From contig QHXQ01000022.1 in the NCBI GenBank assembly GCA_003223935.1, positions 1 to 64,000 of the forward strand: DNA of 64,000 bases, written 5' to 3'. Shown one piece after another: positions 1 to 10,783 of this stretch. Every line of letters starts with the position of its first letter. The stretch's first letter is position 1. Below the pieces are notes generated by a model. That model worked only from the letters and a program-made list of their open reading frames with translations, was not told the DNA's origin and searched no databases. A program made the position numbers and the translations under genes. The DNA comes from Acidobacteriota bacterium (GTDB taxonomy: Bacteria > Acidobacteriota > Blastocatellia > Pyrinomonadales > Pyrinomonadaceae).

Positions 1-1188
<1,188 letters not shown>

Positions 1189-1369
1189 TTAAGCGCGCCT
1201 CCTTGAAAATAAAATGGGGCCGCGGGCACGACCAACTGATCGCGCACGGCATTCGGGCAAATGAACTGGCGGATTGGAAGCAAAGACGAGCGTAGCAAAG
1301 CACGGGGCGGGCGGCAAGCGGCGGACACACGCGCACGGTCGCACTGCGACGGCGCGCAACGAAGCGAGG

Positions 1370-2215
1370 TTATGGTTGTTGCAACAGCCTTGCGTAATCT
1401 TCCTTCGTGATTAGCATCTCGACGAGCGGCTTGCCCTTCGCGTCGGTCGGCACAAGGGCAGCGCGGCCGTTAATTGTGACTTCGAGCGCGTTGGCTTTGC
1501 TCTTCGAGTATTGCAAACTCAAGGTATCGGTCGCCGTCAAATCTTTAACTTGATCGGCGTGCAGTGTGCCATCCGTTGAAGGTTCTGCATCCACGCGCGT
1601 GCGCAACCAAACATCTTCGCCCTTCGCTTTGACCTGCACGTTTAAGCCCTTCGTGGCAACGGGCGCGGTGGGCGTCGGTTGCTGCGTTGCGGGCGCTTGC
1701 GTGTTCGCGTTGGCTGTGGGGGCGTTCGTCTGCGTCGGTTGTTCGGCGCGCGTCTCGTGGCGGCGTTGATACCAGTGGAGCGCGGCATAGACGCCGAGCG
1801 AGATGACGGCGAGGATCAAGACGCTCAAGACAATCGTGACGAGCGGCGAGCGCGCCGTCTCGCCGTCTGTGTAGAGGCGCGATGGTTGCCGCGAGGTCGG
1901 CAGTTCATCCGGCGTCTCGCCTTGCGCGCGCGCCGTGCGTTCGTAAGCGCGGATCGCGTCCGCCTCGTTGAAACCGACCGACTTGGCGAAGGCTTTGACG
2001 AAACTGCGATTGAAGATGCCGCCGGGCAGGTTCTTGTAATCGTCGGCTTCGATGGCTTCGAGATAGCGCCGTGAGATGCGCGTCTGATCGGAGATGTCGC
2101 GCAGCGAGAGGTTGCGCTCGACGCGCGCACGCCGCAGTTGTGCGCCGAGCGACGACTCTGCCCCCGTGTTCTGTGCGCGCTCGTCGGGCGTTGAGTCAGA
2201 GGTTTTGGCGTTCAC
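1370..2215 (-). CDS. RodZ-like helix-turn-helix membrane protein
   Basis: The 281-residue protein has RodZ architecture. A Cro/CI-type helix-turn-helix occupies about residues 24-93 (LRRARVERNLSLRDIS, then ISRRYLEAIEADDY), followed by one transmembrane helix at 124-148, a Pro/Thr/Gln/Ala-rich periplasmic linker (152-188) and a C-terminal beta domain of the DUF4115 type (189-281). RodZ couples MreB filaments to the cell-wall elongation machinery; that role is family knowledge and is not shown here. The N-terminal helix-turn-helix in RodZ usually binds MreB rather than DNA. It could also be a membrane-bound regulator of the same architecture, since no mre genes are nearby. Confidence 0.8.
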   Translation of the reverse strand: MNAKTSDSTPDERAQNTGAESSLGAQLRRARVERNLSLRDISDQTRISRRYLEAIEADDYKNLPGGIFNRSFVKAFAKSVGFNEADAIRAYERTARAQGETPDELPTSRQPSRLYTDGETARSPLVTIVLSVLILAVISLGVYAALHWYQRRHETRAEQPTQTNAPTANANTQAPATQQPTPTAPVATKGLNVQVKAKGEDVWLRTRVDAEPSTDGTLHADQVKDLTATDTLSLQYSKSKANALEVTINGRAALVPTDAKGKPLVEMLITKEDYARLLQQP

Positions 2216-2353
2216 GTCTCGCGCTGTTTTAAGAAGACTGATGGCAGTCGCGCCGGTCTCGCGCTCGAAGCTAGTCGTGATCGCTTATGCGGAGAAGACC
2301 GTCGAGACTTTGGCGCACTATAGCTTGCGCCGCGCGAGACTGTCAAACTTTAG

Positions 2354-2420
2354 GACAGTGATCAGTGGTTAGTGAAATCAGTTTTATACTGACCACTGAC
2401 CACCGACCACTGACCACTGC
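2354..2420. repeat. Intergenic 7-mer hairpin, CAGTGGT/ACTGACC word
   Basis: The left arm (about 2355-2374) carries CAGTG-ATCAGTGGTTAGT words. The right arm (2388-2419) is a tandem run of the complementary 7-mers ACTGACC, ACTGACC, ACCGACC. It lies in the 312 bp gap between two divergent genes, about 110 bp upstream of the first BMC gene. Nothing else was recognised in this gap except a GAGGA ribosome-binding site before 2529. Confidence 0.8.
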
Positions 2421-2528
2421 TCTGTGGCTTGATTCTTCGCGCGGGCGGTGCTAGGTTGAAGCGTTCAAGGACAACCCGAACGCGAACCGTTTTCAATTCT
2501 ACAACTACGAAAAGCGAGGACACCGTTT

Positions 2529-2927
2529 ATGCCTCTCGAAGCACTTGGCATGGTCGAGACCAAAGGGTTCGTCGGCGCGGTCGAGGCCGCCGACGCGATG
2601 GTTAAGGCCGCGAACGTTCAACTGATCGGCAAAGAGTACATCGGCGCTGGTTACGTGACGATCTTCGTGCGCGGCGACGTGGGCGCGGTCAAGGCCGCGA
2701 CCGACGCGGGCGCAGCCGCCGCCCGCCGCGTCGGCGAACTCATTAGCGTCCATGTCATCCCCCGCCCGCACACGGAAGTCGAGCGCGTGCTGCCGCGCAA
2801 CGGGCGCACCGGCTACAGCCCCGACGAGCGCGCCCTGCAAGGCGGCACAGCCGGCCAACTCGGCGAAGGCGAAGGACGCTCGCTTCCAGCCGGTGCGCGG
2901 GAGAACAACAAGGAACGGGCGAAGTGA
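2529..2927 (+). CDS. BMC-H hexameric microcompartment shell protein (first copy)
   Basis: This is a single BMC-domain shell protein whose hexamers tile the facets of a bacterial microcompartment. The BMC fold covers about residues 1-90: [23 protein letters not shown], then the [15 protein letters not shown] turn and [21 protein letters not shown], ending in the [14 protein letters not shown] strand. The remaining 40 residues form a hydrophilic Gly/Arg/Glu-rich tail not needed for the fold. A GAGGA ribosome-binding site lies 8 nt before ATG 2529. It is the first gene of the locus and is followed by a hairpin and the aldehyde dehydrogenase. A second BMC-H at 9646-9969 shares most of the core but lacks this tail. 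Confidence 0.95.
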   Translation: MPLEALGMVETKGFVGAVEAADAMVKAANVQLIGKEYIGAGYVTIFVRGDVGAVKAATDAGAAAARRVGELISVHVIPRPHTEVERVLPRNGRTGYSPDERALQGGTAGQLGEGEGRSLPAGARENNKERAK

Positions 2928-2928
2928 G

Positions 2929-3016
2929 AGAAGGCAGAAGGCAGTAAGCAGCAAAAGCAGTTGGCGCCGCGTTATATTTTTCTGCCTTCTGCCTACTGCT
3001 TACTGCCTTCTGCTTT
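2929..3016. repeat. Intergenic 7-mer hairpin, GCAGAAG/CTTCTGC word
   Basis: It begins 1 nt after the TGA of the BMC-H gene. The left arm contains AAGGCAGAAGGCAGTAAGCAG and the right arm the complementary CTTCTGCC, TACTGCT, TACTGCC, TTCTGCT words, followed by a TTTTT run. This copy is followed by a GGAGGTG ribosome-binding site, so the downstream gene does not start directly at the hairpin. Confidence 0.9.
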
Positions 3017-3030
3017 TTCGGAGGTGTGTC

Positions 3031-4842
<1,812 letters not shown>

Positions 4843-4845
4843 ATG

Positions 4846-4924
4846 CAGAGGTCAGAGGTTAGAGGTTAGAGGTCAGTTGAAAAACTGTTCTTGCTAACCT
4901 CTGATCTCTGACCTCTAACCTCTG
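4846..4924. repeat. Intergenic 7-mer hairpin, AGAGGTT/AACCTCT word
   Basis: It starts 3 nt after the TGA of the aldehyde dehydrogenase and ends 5 nt before the next ATG. The left arm is CAGAGGTCAGAGGTTAGAGG and onward; the right arm is CTAACCTCTGATCTCTGACC and onward. No Shine-Dalgarno sequence separates it from the start codon of the BMC-P gene. Confidence 0.92.
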
Positions 4925-4929
4925 TTCTT

Positions 4930-5262
4930 ATGTTTCTAGGCAAAGTCGTCGGCACAGTCTGGTCCACGAAGAAGTCGCCCGATCTTGAGGGCGTGCGGTT
5001 TCTGCTCGTGCATCCGATTGAATTAGATAAAGAGCCGACGCGCAGCATCGTCGTCGTGGCGGATCGTCTGGGCGCAGGCATCGGCGAAGTCGTCATGTGC
5101 GCTTACGGCAAGGCAGCGCGCACGGCCATCGGCGATCAAGATATGGCGATTGAAGCGGCCGTCATCGGCATCGTGGATCGCGTGGACGTGCAAGACACGC
5201 CCTCGGACGATCTACGCGCCACCGCGCAGGAACTGAGAACAGGCGATAATGGAAGACCGTAG
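4930..5262 (+). CDS. BMC-P pentameric vertex protein (EutN/CcmL family)
   Basis: A 110-residue EutN/CcmL-type protein whose pentamers cap the vertices of the microcompartment shell. The family signature is clear: FLGKVVGTVWSTKK at the start, LEGVRFLLVHPIELD, then VVVADRLGAGIGEVVMCAYGKAAR and EAAVIGIVDRVDV. The last 20 residues are a hydrophilic tail. The start is ATG 4930, the only Met before the fold. It has no ribosome-binding site and sits 5 nt after the right arm of a hairpin, so translation probably depends on coupling or on a leader without SD. It lies between aldehyde dehydrogenase and ACT genes, as expected for shell and cargo genes cotranscribed. Confidence 0.95.
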   Translation: MFLGKVVGTVWSTKKSPDLEGVRFLLVHPIELDKEPTRSIVVVADRLGAGIGEVVMCAYGKAARTAIGDQDMAIEAAVIGIVDRVDVQDTPSDDLRATAQELRTGDNGRP

Positions 5263-5344
5263 TCAGTTTTCAGTTTTCAGTTTTCAGTTTTCAGCCAAGT
5301 CCAAAGCTGATCTCTGAAAACTGAAAACTGAAACTGAAAACTGC
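5263..5344. repeat. Intergenic 7-mer hairpin, CAGTTTT/AAAACTG word
   Basis: It begins directly after the TAG of the BMC-P gene. The left arm holds four to five copies of CAGTTTT; the right arm holds AAAACTG, AAAACTG, AAACTG and AAAACTG. It ends CTGC and then TTT-ATG, so the right arm stops 3 nt before the ATG of the ACT-domain gene. A near copy lies at 60758-60832. Confidence 0.93.
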
Positions 5345-5347
5345 TTT

Positions 5348-5827
5348 ATGGCGAATGAAGAGTTGATCTATCGCATCACGCGTGCGGTGTACGGGCGGCT
5401 GGGCGCGGGCGCAGACGAGCGCGCGGTCGAGCAGTTGGTGACGGACATCTATCGCGCGATTGAGCCGGTGGTGACGACGAACGGCGACAGCGCGAGCACG
5501 ACGGGCAGCGCGAGCGGGGCGCAGGGCGAGCGGACGGCGCGGGGTGCGGGTTCGCCGGAGCGTCTGATCGTGTCGGTCTTTGGTGTGGATCATCCGGGCA
5601 TCGTGGCGGGTGTGGCGCAGATTCTGGCGGAGTCCGAGTGCAGCATCGTGGACATCAATCAGACGGTCGTGCAGGGCAAGTTCGCGATGGTCATCATCGC
5701 TGACATGGCGCGCGCCGGGCGCTCCGTCACCGAACTCAAAGAACGCTTTCGCACGGCCGGCGAACGTCTGGGCGTCCGCATCTACGCCCAACGCGAAGAC
5801 CTCTTCAACGCGATGCACCGGGTTTAG
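5348..5827 (+). CDS. ACT-domain protein with encapsulation-peptide-like N-terminus
   Basis: A 159-residue protein. Residues 72-150 form an ACT domain (VSVFGVDHPGIVAGVAQILA, then DINQTVVQGKFAMVIIAD), a small-molecule-binding regulatory fold. The ACT protein that usually accompanies DUF711 genes is about 90 residues; this one carries about 70 extra N-terminal residues. These comprise an amphipathic helix EELIYRITRAVYGRL, a second predicted helix VEQLVTDIYRAIEPVV, and a Ser/Thr/Gly/Ala linker (46-70). This helix-plus-linker arrangement is what BMC cargo uses to bind the shell lumen, so luminal location is inferred. The ATG directly follows a hairpin with no SD. The ligand is unknown; DUF711 lies two genes downstream. 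Confidence 0.88.
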   Translation: MANEELIYRITRAVYGRLGAGADERAVEQLVTDIYRAIEPVVTTNGDSASTTGSASGAQGERTARGAGSPERLIVSVFGVDHPGIVAGVAQILAESECSIVDINQTVVQGKFAMVIIADMARAGRSVTELKERFRTAGERLGVRIYAQREDLFNAMHRV

Positions 5828-5903
5828 TGGTCAGTGGTCGGTGGTCAGTGATCAGTTACAAACTGCCTGCACTGACCACCGACCACTGACCACCGACCAC
5901 TGC
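5828..5903. repeat. Intergenic 7-mer hairpin, CAGTGGT/ACCACTG word
   Basis: It begins at the TAG of the ACT gene. The left arm is AGTGGTCAGTGGTCGGTGGT and onward, the right arm ACTGACCACCGACCACTGAC and onward, ending CTGC and TTT-ATG. It uses the same word as copies at 2354, 33956 and 60130 and leaves no room for a ribosome-binding site before 5907. Confidence 0.93.
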
Positions 5904-5906
5904 TTT

Positions 5907-6512
5907 ATGGAGCCTGAGATCGCACGACGATGTATGACTTGCGGCGCGGCGGTGCGCGGGCGCGCGCGCTTCTGTCCGCAGTGCGGGCAAGACATGAGCG
6001 AAGCCTCGACGTTGAACCGGCCGGCCTTAGTCGAGGAGCAAACGGGCACGCCGTCGGGGCGGCTGGTGGACGAGGCAGAGCGTGTGGCGCGTGCGCTAAA
6101 CGATAGCATGCCGCCCTTGTCTGCCGACGCAGGCAGCACACAGGCGATCAGCGATCAGAAGCAATTAAACGAGCCGGCCGCGCCCGAACAAGCGCCCGCG
6201 CTGACGACGCAGCCGACGGCACAGACGCAGACGGGCGCAGACGCCACAAACACTCCGCTCGCTGACGCTGCATTGACGAATGACGCAGGCGACGCACGCG
6301 CGCAAGCGGTGTATTCGGCGGCGGCTGCGTCGTCATCGCGTTTGAGCAATGTGCGCGCACGCGCGGGCGAGCGGGTCGGGCGTCTGCGCGAGGCTTCGGT
6401 CGTCGTGTTTGATGAGGCGCATGATGATCCGGCGTTGCGCTTCGTGCTCGTCGCCGCCGCGCTGTTTGTCATCTTCCTGCTGATCCTGCTCTTCAGTTAC
6501 ATCCTTCGTTAA
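5907..6512 (+). CDS. Zinc-ribbon protein with C-terminal membrane anchor
   Basis: A 201-residue protein not assigned to a named family. Residues 9-26 form a zinc ribbon with two CxxC knuckles (CMTCG and CPQCG: Cys9, 12, 23, 26). A long low-complexity, Ala/Thr/Gln-rich region follows (about 40-150), then a basic stretch with SSSRLSNVRARAGERVGRLR. One hydrophobic helix lies at the very C-terminus (FVLVAAALFVIFLLILLF) with two or three residues after it, giving a tail-anchored topology with the ribbon in the cytoplasm. It sits between the ACT and DUF711 genes, which suggests a link between the microcompartment and the membrane; this is inference. The start is ATG 5907, 3 nt after a hairpin arm, with no SD. 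Confidence 0.85.
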   Translation: MEPEIARRCMTCGAAVRGRARFCPQCGQDMSEASTLNRPALVEEQTGTPSGRLVDEAERVARALNDSMPPLSADAGSTQAISDQKQLNEPAAPEQAPALTTQPTAQTQTGADATNTPLADAALTNDAGDARAQAVYSAAAASSSRLSNVRARAGERVGRLREASVVVFDEAHDDPALRFVLVAAALFVIFLLILLFSYILR

Positions 6513-6530
6513 TTCTTCAAGCCGACCATC

Positions 6531-7898
6531 ATGGAATACACGCAGGCCGAAATCTTGCAGACCATCAGGATGACCGAGATGGAGCACTTGGACGTGCGCA
6601 CCGTCACGCTTGGCATCTCTCTGCGCGACTGCGCCTCTGAGTCAATCGAGCGCACAGCCGAGCGCGTGCGCGCGAAGATCGAACAGACGGCGGCGCGACT
6701 CGTTGCCACGGTTGACGAGATCGCAGACGAGATCGGCCTGCGGGTGGCGAATAAAAGAATCTCGATCACGCCCGCGTCGCTCGTCGCAGGCGCGGCTCGT
6801 TCGGCGAGCGATTGCGTGCAGCTTGCGCGCGCGATTGATGAGGCGGCGGGCCATGTCGGCGTTGATTTCATCGGCGGCTACTCCGCGCTCGTGCACAAAG
6901 GTTGGACGGATACCGAAAGCATCTTTCTCGATTCGATCCCCGAAGCACTCGCGACAACTAAACGACTCTGTTCGTCTGTCAACGTGGCGACGACACGCGC
7001 GGGCATCAACATGGATGCGGTGCGGCGCGTGGGCGAGTTGATCAAGGAGATGGCAGAACGGACGCGCGAGCAGGGCGGCCTCGCGTGCGCGAAGTTCGTC
7101 TGCTTCGCCAACGCGGTCGAGGACAATCCGTTCATGGCGGGCGCGTTTCACGGCGTGGGCGAGCCGGAAGCGGTCGTCAACGTCGGCGTCTCCGGCCCCG
7201 GCGTCGTCAACCACGCCGTACGCCATGCGCCGCGCGATCTGCCGCTCGATGAGTTGGCAGAGCTGATCAAAAGACTCTCCTTCAAACTCGCGCGCGCAGG
7301 CGAACTCGTCGGGCGCGAAGCCGCGCGCCGGCTCGGCATCCGCTTCGGCATCATCGATCTGTCACTCGCGCCGACGCCCGCGCCCGGCGATTCGGTCGCA
7401 GAGATCATCGAAGGCTTCGGCTTCGAGCGCGCGGGCGCGCCGGGCACGACCGCCGCGTTGGCGCTCTTAACCGACGCAGTGAAGAAGGGCGGCGCGATGG
7501 CTTCGAGCGCGGTCGGCGGCATGAGCGGCGCGTTCATTCCGGTCTCTGAGGACGCAGGCATGATCGAAGCCGCGCGCGTCGGCGCATTGACTTTGGAAAA
7601 ACTCGAAGCGTGGACGAGCGTCTGCTCGGTCGGTCTCGACATGATCGCCGTGCCCGGTTCGACTTCAGCCGAGACCATCGCCGCGATCATCGCCGACGAA
7701 ATGGCCATCGGCGTGATGAACAACAAGACGACCGCCGTGCGCATCATCCCTGCACCGGGCAAAGACGTGGGCGAGCAAGTTGAATTCGGCGGCCTGCTCG
7801 GCACAGCGCCTATCATGCCGGTCAACCGTTTCGCCTGCGCCGACTTCATCCGGCGCGGCGGACGCATCCCCGCGCCGATCCATTCGCTGCGGAATTAG
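6531..7898 (+). CDS. DUF711 (UPF0210, PFL-like) family protein
   Basis: A 455-residue, full-length member of UPF0210/DUF711. Characteristic parts are the N-terminal [20 protein letters not shown], the [13 protein letters not shown] segment, [46 protein letters not shown] and the C-terminal [13 protein letters not shown]. The family is described as having a pyruvate-formate-lyase-like fold, but no glycyl-radical motif (RVxGY type) is visible near the C-terminus, so radical chemistry is not supported. Biochemical function is unknown. It normally pairs with a small ACT protein; here that partner lies two genes upstream inside a BMC locus. It is the only unassigned enzyme-sized protein in the locus and so the best candidate to generate or consume the encapsulated substrate. 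Confidence 0.93.
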   Translation: MEYTQAEILQTIRMTEMEHLDVRTVTLGISLRDCASESIERTAERVRAKIEQTAARLVATVDEIADEIGLRVANKRISITPASLVAGAARSASDCVQLARAIDEAAGHVGVDFIGGYSALVHKGWTDTESIFLDSIPEALATTKRLCSSVNVATTRAGINMDAVRRVGELIKEMAERTREQGGLACAKFVCFANAVEDNPFMAGAFHGVGEPEAVVNVGVSGPGVVNHAVRHAPRDLPLDELAELIKRLSFKLARAGELVGREAARRLGIRFGIIDLSLAPTPAPGDSVAEIIEGFGFERAGAPGTTAALALLTDAVKKGGAMASSAVGGMSGAFIPVSEDAGMIEAARVGALTLEKLEAWTSVCSVGLDMIAVPGSTSAETIAAIIADEMAIGVMNNKTTAVRIIPAPGKDVGEQVEFGGLLGTAPIMPVNRFACADFIRRGGRIPAPIHSLRN

Positions 7899-7934
7899 CG
7901 CGCAATTAAAAACTGATCGCGGACGAATAAGCTA

Positions 7935-8240
7935 ATGGCGAAAATGTTTGATTATCGAGTCTGTCAGGTGCAGCAATCGCATGTGACGTTTGTGAACGGC
8001 GAGTGGCAAGGGCACGTGCCACTGTCAGAGGCCGCGGGCGCGACCGATCCGTTTACTTCGTGCCCGAAGGTCTGGGACTATCTGCAACGTGTCGGGCCGG
8101 ACGGCTGGGAACTCGTCGGCGCTGCCGTACGGCCGGCGAGCGCGAATCTGCGGGGCCAGCTCGCGCCGGCTGATGGCGAACTCACGGCGGCGCTCACGCA
8201 CGACAGCTACGATGTCCTCTATCTGAAGCGCGAGCTTTAA
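7935..8240 (+). CDS. Small DUF4177-like protein of unknown function
   Basis: A 101-residue protein without a confident family. It has an N-terminal strand (FDYRVCQVQQSHVTFVNGEW) and a DUF4177-like core in which a WDYLQRVGPDGWELVGAAVRP segment is followed by a final strand YDVLYLKREL. Such proteins fold as small alpha/beta domains and often sit in operons as accessory factors. It lies 36 bp after the DUF711 gene and 37 bp before a POTRA protein, all on the same strand, so cotranscription is likely. The upstream sequence before ATG 7935 has no clear Shine-Dalgarno motif. No transmembrane or signal sequence is present. Confidence 0.8.
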   Translation: MAKMFDYRVCQVQQSHVTFVNGEWQGHVPLSEAAGATDPFTSCPKVWDYLQRVGPDGWELVGAAVRPASANLRGQLAPADGELTAALTHDSYDVLYLKREL

Positions 8241-8277
8241 GCACAACTGTCTTCATCTGAGCAAGCAAGGAGCATTC

Positions 8278-9621
8278 ATGTTTTATCCTCGCAAGTTGTT
8301 AATTGTCACGCACACGGCTCGGCGGCGCGTTTTGCGGCCGCTCTTAATCATTTGCGCCTTTGCGCTCGTCGCCAAGTTCGCGCCCGCGCAGCCCGCACAA
8401 CAGATAAGGCTCGCTAAGATTGATGTCGTGGGGTTGCGGCAGATGACGACCGAGAAGTTCGTCGCGGCAAGCGGGCTGCAAATCGGCCAGCAGGTTGATG
8501 TGCCGACGCTCGACGCGGCGGCGCAACGGCTGCTCGACACGGGCCTGTTCACCAAGTTGAGCTATCGCTACCGGGTGACGGGCGCGGGGGCTGTGGTCAC
8601 TTTTATCATCGAAGAGACGCAAGCCAGCAGTCTGCCTGTCGTCTTCGACAACTTCATCTGGTTCAGCCGCGACGAACTGTTGACGGCAGTGCGCCGCGAA
8701 CTGCCTGCGTTCGACGGCACAGCGCCGGATACACAAGGCGCGACCACTGCAATCACGAAGGCGCTCAATGATCTGTTGGCCGCGCGCCACATCGCCGGAC
8801 AGGTCGAATACACTCTGGGCACGGACGAGCGCGGCGGCCACCCGCGCCACGTCTTCACAATCAAAGGCGTGCACATGCCCGTCTGCAAGTTGCACTTTCC
8901 GGGTGCGACGGATGTGAGCGAAGGCGAGTTGAGCAAAAACTCGCAGCCGCTCTTTGAGATGGACTACTCGCAGGAGAACGTCGCCACGTTTGCTGCGAGC
9001 AATTTGATTCCGCTCTATCGGCAACGCGGCCACTTGCGCGCGAGTTTTGCCGCGCCGTCGGCGACGGTAGTGGACGCGAGCGCGCCGGCCAACTGCAAAG
9101 GCGGCGCGGACGTGACCGTGCCTGTGAGTGAAGGCTTGATCTATCTCTGGGACAAGGCCGAGTGGACGGACGCGGGCGCGCTCGCCGCGCCTGAACTTGA
9201 TGCCGCGCTTAACATGAAAGCGGGCGAGGTGGCCGACGGCTTGAAGCTTGATAAAGGTTGGCAAGCAGTCCAACGCGCTTACGGGCACAAAGGCTACTTG
9301 GATGCGCGCGTCAAACCCGTGGCTACGTTTGACGATGAGCAGAAGCGCGTCAGCTACGTCGTGCAGCTCACACAAGGCGCGCAGTATCACATGGGCGCGT
9401 TCAACGTCGCAGGTCTGCCGGAAGCGGATGCGGCGCGCGTCCGGGCCGCTTGGCAACTCGCGCTCGGCGCGGTCTATGATGCCGACTACCTGTTGGAGTT
9501 CATGAAGAAACTGCCGGCGCTGCACATTCAAGGCTTCGGCACGAAGTTCAGACAGACCGGCGCCGAACTCAAACCCGACCGGCAGAAGCAGACGGTTGAC
9601 GTGACGCTCACTTTCAAATGA
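8278..9621 (+). CDS. Periplasmic POTRA-domain protein (BamA/TamA-like, no barrel)
   Basis: A 447-residue exported protein. A basic N-terminus and hydrophobic segment (about 18-36) form a signal peptide, followed by a first POTRA domain (IRLAKIDVVGLRQMTTEKFV, then LDAAAQRLLDTGLFTKLSYR) and further POTRA-like repeats containing YRQRGHLRASFA and YGHKGYLDARV. BamA-family proteins end in a 16-strand barrel ending in Phe; here the protein stops after VDVTLTFK, so the barrel is missing or separate. AAGGAG 8 nt upstream supports ATG 8278. It sits between DUF711-linked genes and the second BMC-H gene on the same strand. A periplasmic protein among cytosolic microcompartment genes is odd. Confidence 0.8.
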   Translation: MFYPRKLLIVTHTARRRVLRPLLIICAFALVAKFAPAQPAQQIRLAKIDVVGLRQMTTEKFVAASGLQIGQQVDVPTLDAAAQRLLDTGLFTKLSYRYRVTGAGAVVTFIIEETQASSLPVVFDNFIWFSRDELLTAVRRELPAFDGTAPDTQGATTAITKALNDLLAARHIAGQVEYTLGTDERGGHPRHVFTIKGVHMPVCKLHFPGATDVSEGELSKNSQPLFEMDYSQENVATFAASNLIPLYRQRGHLRASFAAPSATVVDASAPANCKGGADVTVPVSEGLIYLWDKAEWTDAGALAAPELDAALNMKAGEVADGLKLDKGWQAVQRAYGHKGYLDARVKPVATFDDEQKRVSYVVQLTQGAQYHMGAFNVAGLPEADAARVRAAWQLALGAVYDADYLLEFMKKLPALHIQGFGTKFRQTGAELKPDRQKQTVDVTLTFK

Positions 9622-9645
9622 GGACGCGCGATTGAGAGGAGAGAT

Positions 9646-9969
9646 ATGGAAGCACTGGGCATGGTCGAATGTATGGGTCTCGTGGCGATGATCGAGGCGG
9701 CGGACGCGATGGTGAAGGCGGCGAATGTGCATCTGGTCGGCTACGAGCGGATTGATGCGGGGCTGGTGACGGCGATTGTGCGCGGCGAAGTGGCGGCGGT
9801 GCGCGCGGCTGTGGATGCGGGCGCGGCGGCCGGCGCGCGCGTCGGCAAGGTCGTCGCGACGCACGTCATTCCGCGCCCGCACGCGGATGTGGACGAGGCC
9901 ATGCCGGTCTTGCACACAGGCGAGACGACGCGCAAGAAGATCAGCGGCTCGGTGCATACGCGCGATTGA
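9646..9969 (+). CDS. BMC-H hexameric microcompartment shell protein (second copy)
   Basis: A compact 107-residue BMC-H shell protein that forms hexameric facet tiles. It has the full BMC fold: [57 protein letters not shown] and [18 protein letters not shown]. The core closely matches the copy at 2529-2927, but the tail is short ([18 protein letters not shown]). Two BMC-H paralogues usually give different pore chemistry; the residues lining the pore cannot be assigned with confidence here. GAGGAGAG directly before ATG 9646 is a strong ribosome-binding site. It is the last shell gene of the locus and is followed by a perfect 29-bp inverted repeat. Confidence 0.96.
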   Translation: MEALGMVECMGLVAMIEAADAMVKAANVHLVGYERIDAGLVTAIVRGEVAAVRAAVDAGAAAGARVGKVVATHVIPRPHADVDEAMPVLHTGETTRKKISGSVHTRD

Positions 9970-9987
9970 GTTAGGGCAGAGGAGATT

Positions 9988-10063
9988 AACCACGAAGCCA
10001 CAGGAAATAACACGAACAGGAACTGCGCCGCCTTTTCGTGTTATTTCCTGTGGCTTCGTGGTT
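9988..10063. repeat. Perfect 29-bp inverted repeat, CACGAA word family
   Basis: The arms 9988-10016 and 10035-10063 are exact reverse complements around an 18 nt loop. The left arm is built from related words (CCACGAAG, CCACAGG, AAATAACACGAA). It lies between the end of the BMC locus and a DinB-like gene. A second hairpin with the same AACCACGAA opening lies at 55647-55721. It could act as a terminator, but no U-tract follows. Confidence 0.92.
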
Positions 10064-10115
10064 CAACTCTTTTGCTCCCAACGATCATATTTCGATGAAC
10101 AACGGAGGATGAGAG

Positions 10116-10640
10116 ATGAGCAGCGCGGCGGATAGGTATCGGCGTTGGTTCGCGTATGAACAGGACAGCCACGCCAAAATGTTGGCGGCGCTGGCGGCCG
10201 TTACAGAAGAGTTGCGGGAGCGGGAAGCTTACCGGCAAGCCGTCACGCTGATGGCGCACATCGTTGCGGCGCGACGGTTGTGGCTCGCGCGCTTTGGTCT
10301 GACGGCAAATGTGCCGGCCGATTTCGCGCCGCAACAGGTCGCCGACTTCTTCCCGGAAAATATCTCCTTAGCAGAAGTCGCGGCGCGTGTGGATGAGACG
10401 CAGGCAATATGGGCGAGATACTTGGACGGACTGACGGACGCGGAACTCGCGCGCGTCTTCGAGTATCGCAGTTTGGAAGGGCCGCGCTTTCGCAACACCA
10501 TCGAAGAGATACTGACGCAGTTGTTCGGCCATTCGCTGTATCATCGCGGCCAGATCGCCATGCTGCTGCGCTCAATCGGCGCAGAGCCGCCCGTCACAGA
10601 CTTTGTGTTCTGGGCGCGCGAGCCTGTGCCGGAAGCTTGA
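10116..10640 (+). CDS. DinB-family metal-dependent four-helix protein
   Basis: A 174-residue DinB/YfiT-type four-helix bundle. Members bind a divalent metal through three histidines; matching residues here are the His in VTLMAHIVAARR and the pair in GHSLYHRGQIAMLL, which is the hallmark C-terminal motif. Some relatives are thiol transferases or damage-induced proteins, but the substrate here is unknown. GGAGG about 7 nt upstream supports ATG 10116. It stands alone after the BMC locus, separated from it by a long inverted repeat, and converges on the NHL-repeat gene with a shared hairpin terminator between them. Full length for the family. Confidence 0.88.
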   Translation: MSSAADRYRRWFAYEQDSHAKMLAALAAVTEELREREAYRQAVTLMAHIVAARRLWLARFGLTANVPADFAPQQVADFFPENISLAEVAARVDETQAIWARYLDGLTDAELARVFEYRSLEGPRFRNTIEEILTQLFGHSLYHRGQIAMLLRSIGAEPPVTDFVFWAREPVPEA

Positions 10641-10734
10641 GCGAGCAGATTAGTTGCGGGTTGATAGCATCCGCCCGCACAGGCCAGCGAAGGGCGCGCA
10701 CTCAACGCGCGTAAAGCGCAAGCTAAAGGATGAA

Positions 10735-10764
10735 GCCCCGCTCAAGTCGTGACCTGAGCGGGGC
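10735..10764. terminator. Hairpin between convergent genes, likely bidirectional terminator
   Basis: A 10-bp stem, GCCCCGCTCA pairing with TGAGCGGGGC, encloses a smaller GTC-GT-GAC stem. It lies between the ends of the DinB-like gene (plus) and the NHL-repeat gene (minus). U-tracts are weak on both sides. Confidence 0.7.
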
Positions 10765-10783
10765 GTTCGTCACTTAAGTTCGC

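Noticed and set aside
2354-2420. Possible CRISPR array because of short tandem repeats (also considered at 5263, 5828 and 31693).
   Set aside because: The units are 7 bp with no spacers, arms are inverted relative to each other, and no cas genes are present.
4846-4924. All 7-mer hairpins are simple rho-independent terminators.
   Set aside because: They lie between co-directional genes, end directly at start codons, show 7-bp periodicity, and U-runs are only 3-5 nt. Partial termination remains possible.
6531-7898. DUF711 as a glycyl-radical enzyme that could be the signature enzyme of the compartment.
   Set aside because: The family is described as PFL-like in fold, but no RVxGY-type glycyl-radical motif is visible near the C-terminus and no activating enzyme is encoded nearby.
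8344-9993. A 549-codon open frame antisense to the POTRA protein.
   Set aside because: Its His/Arg-rich composition is typical of the reverse strand of a GC-rich gene. The plus-strand frame has a signal peptide, POTRA motifs and a good ribosome-binding site.
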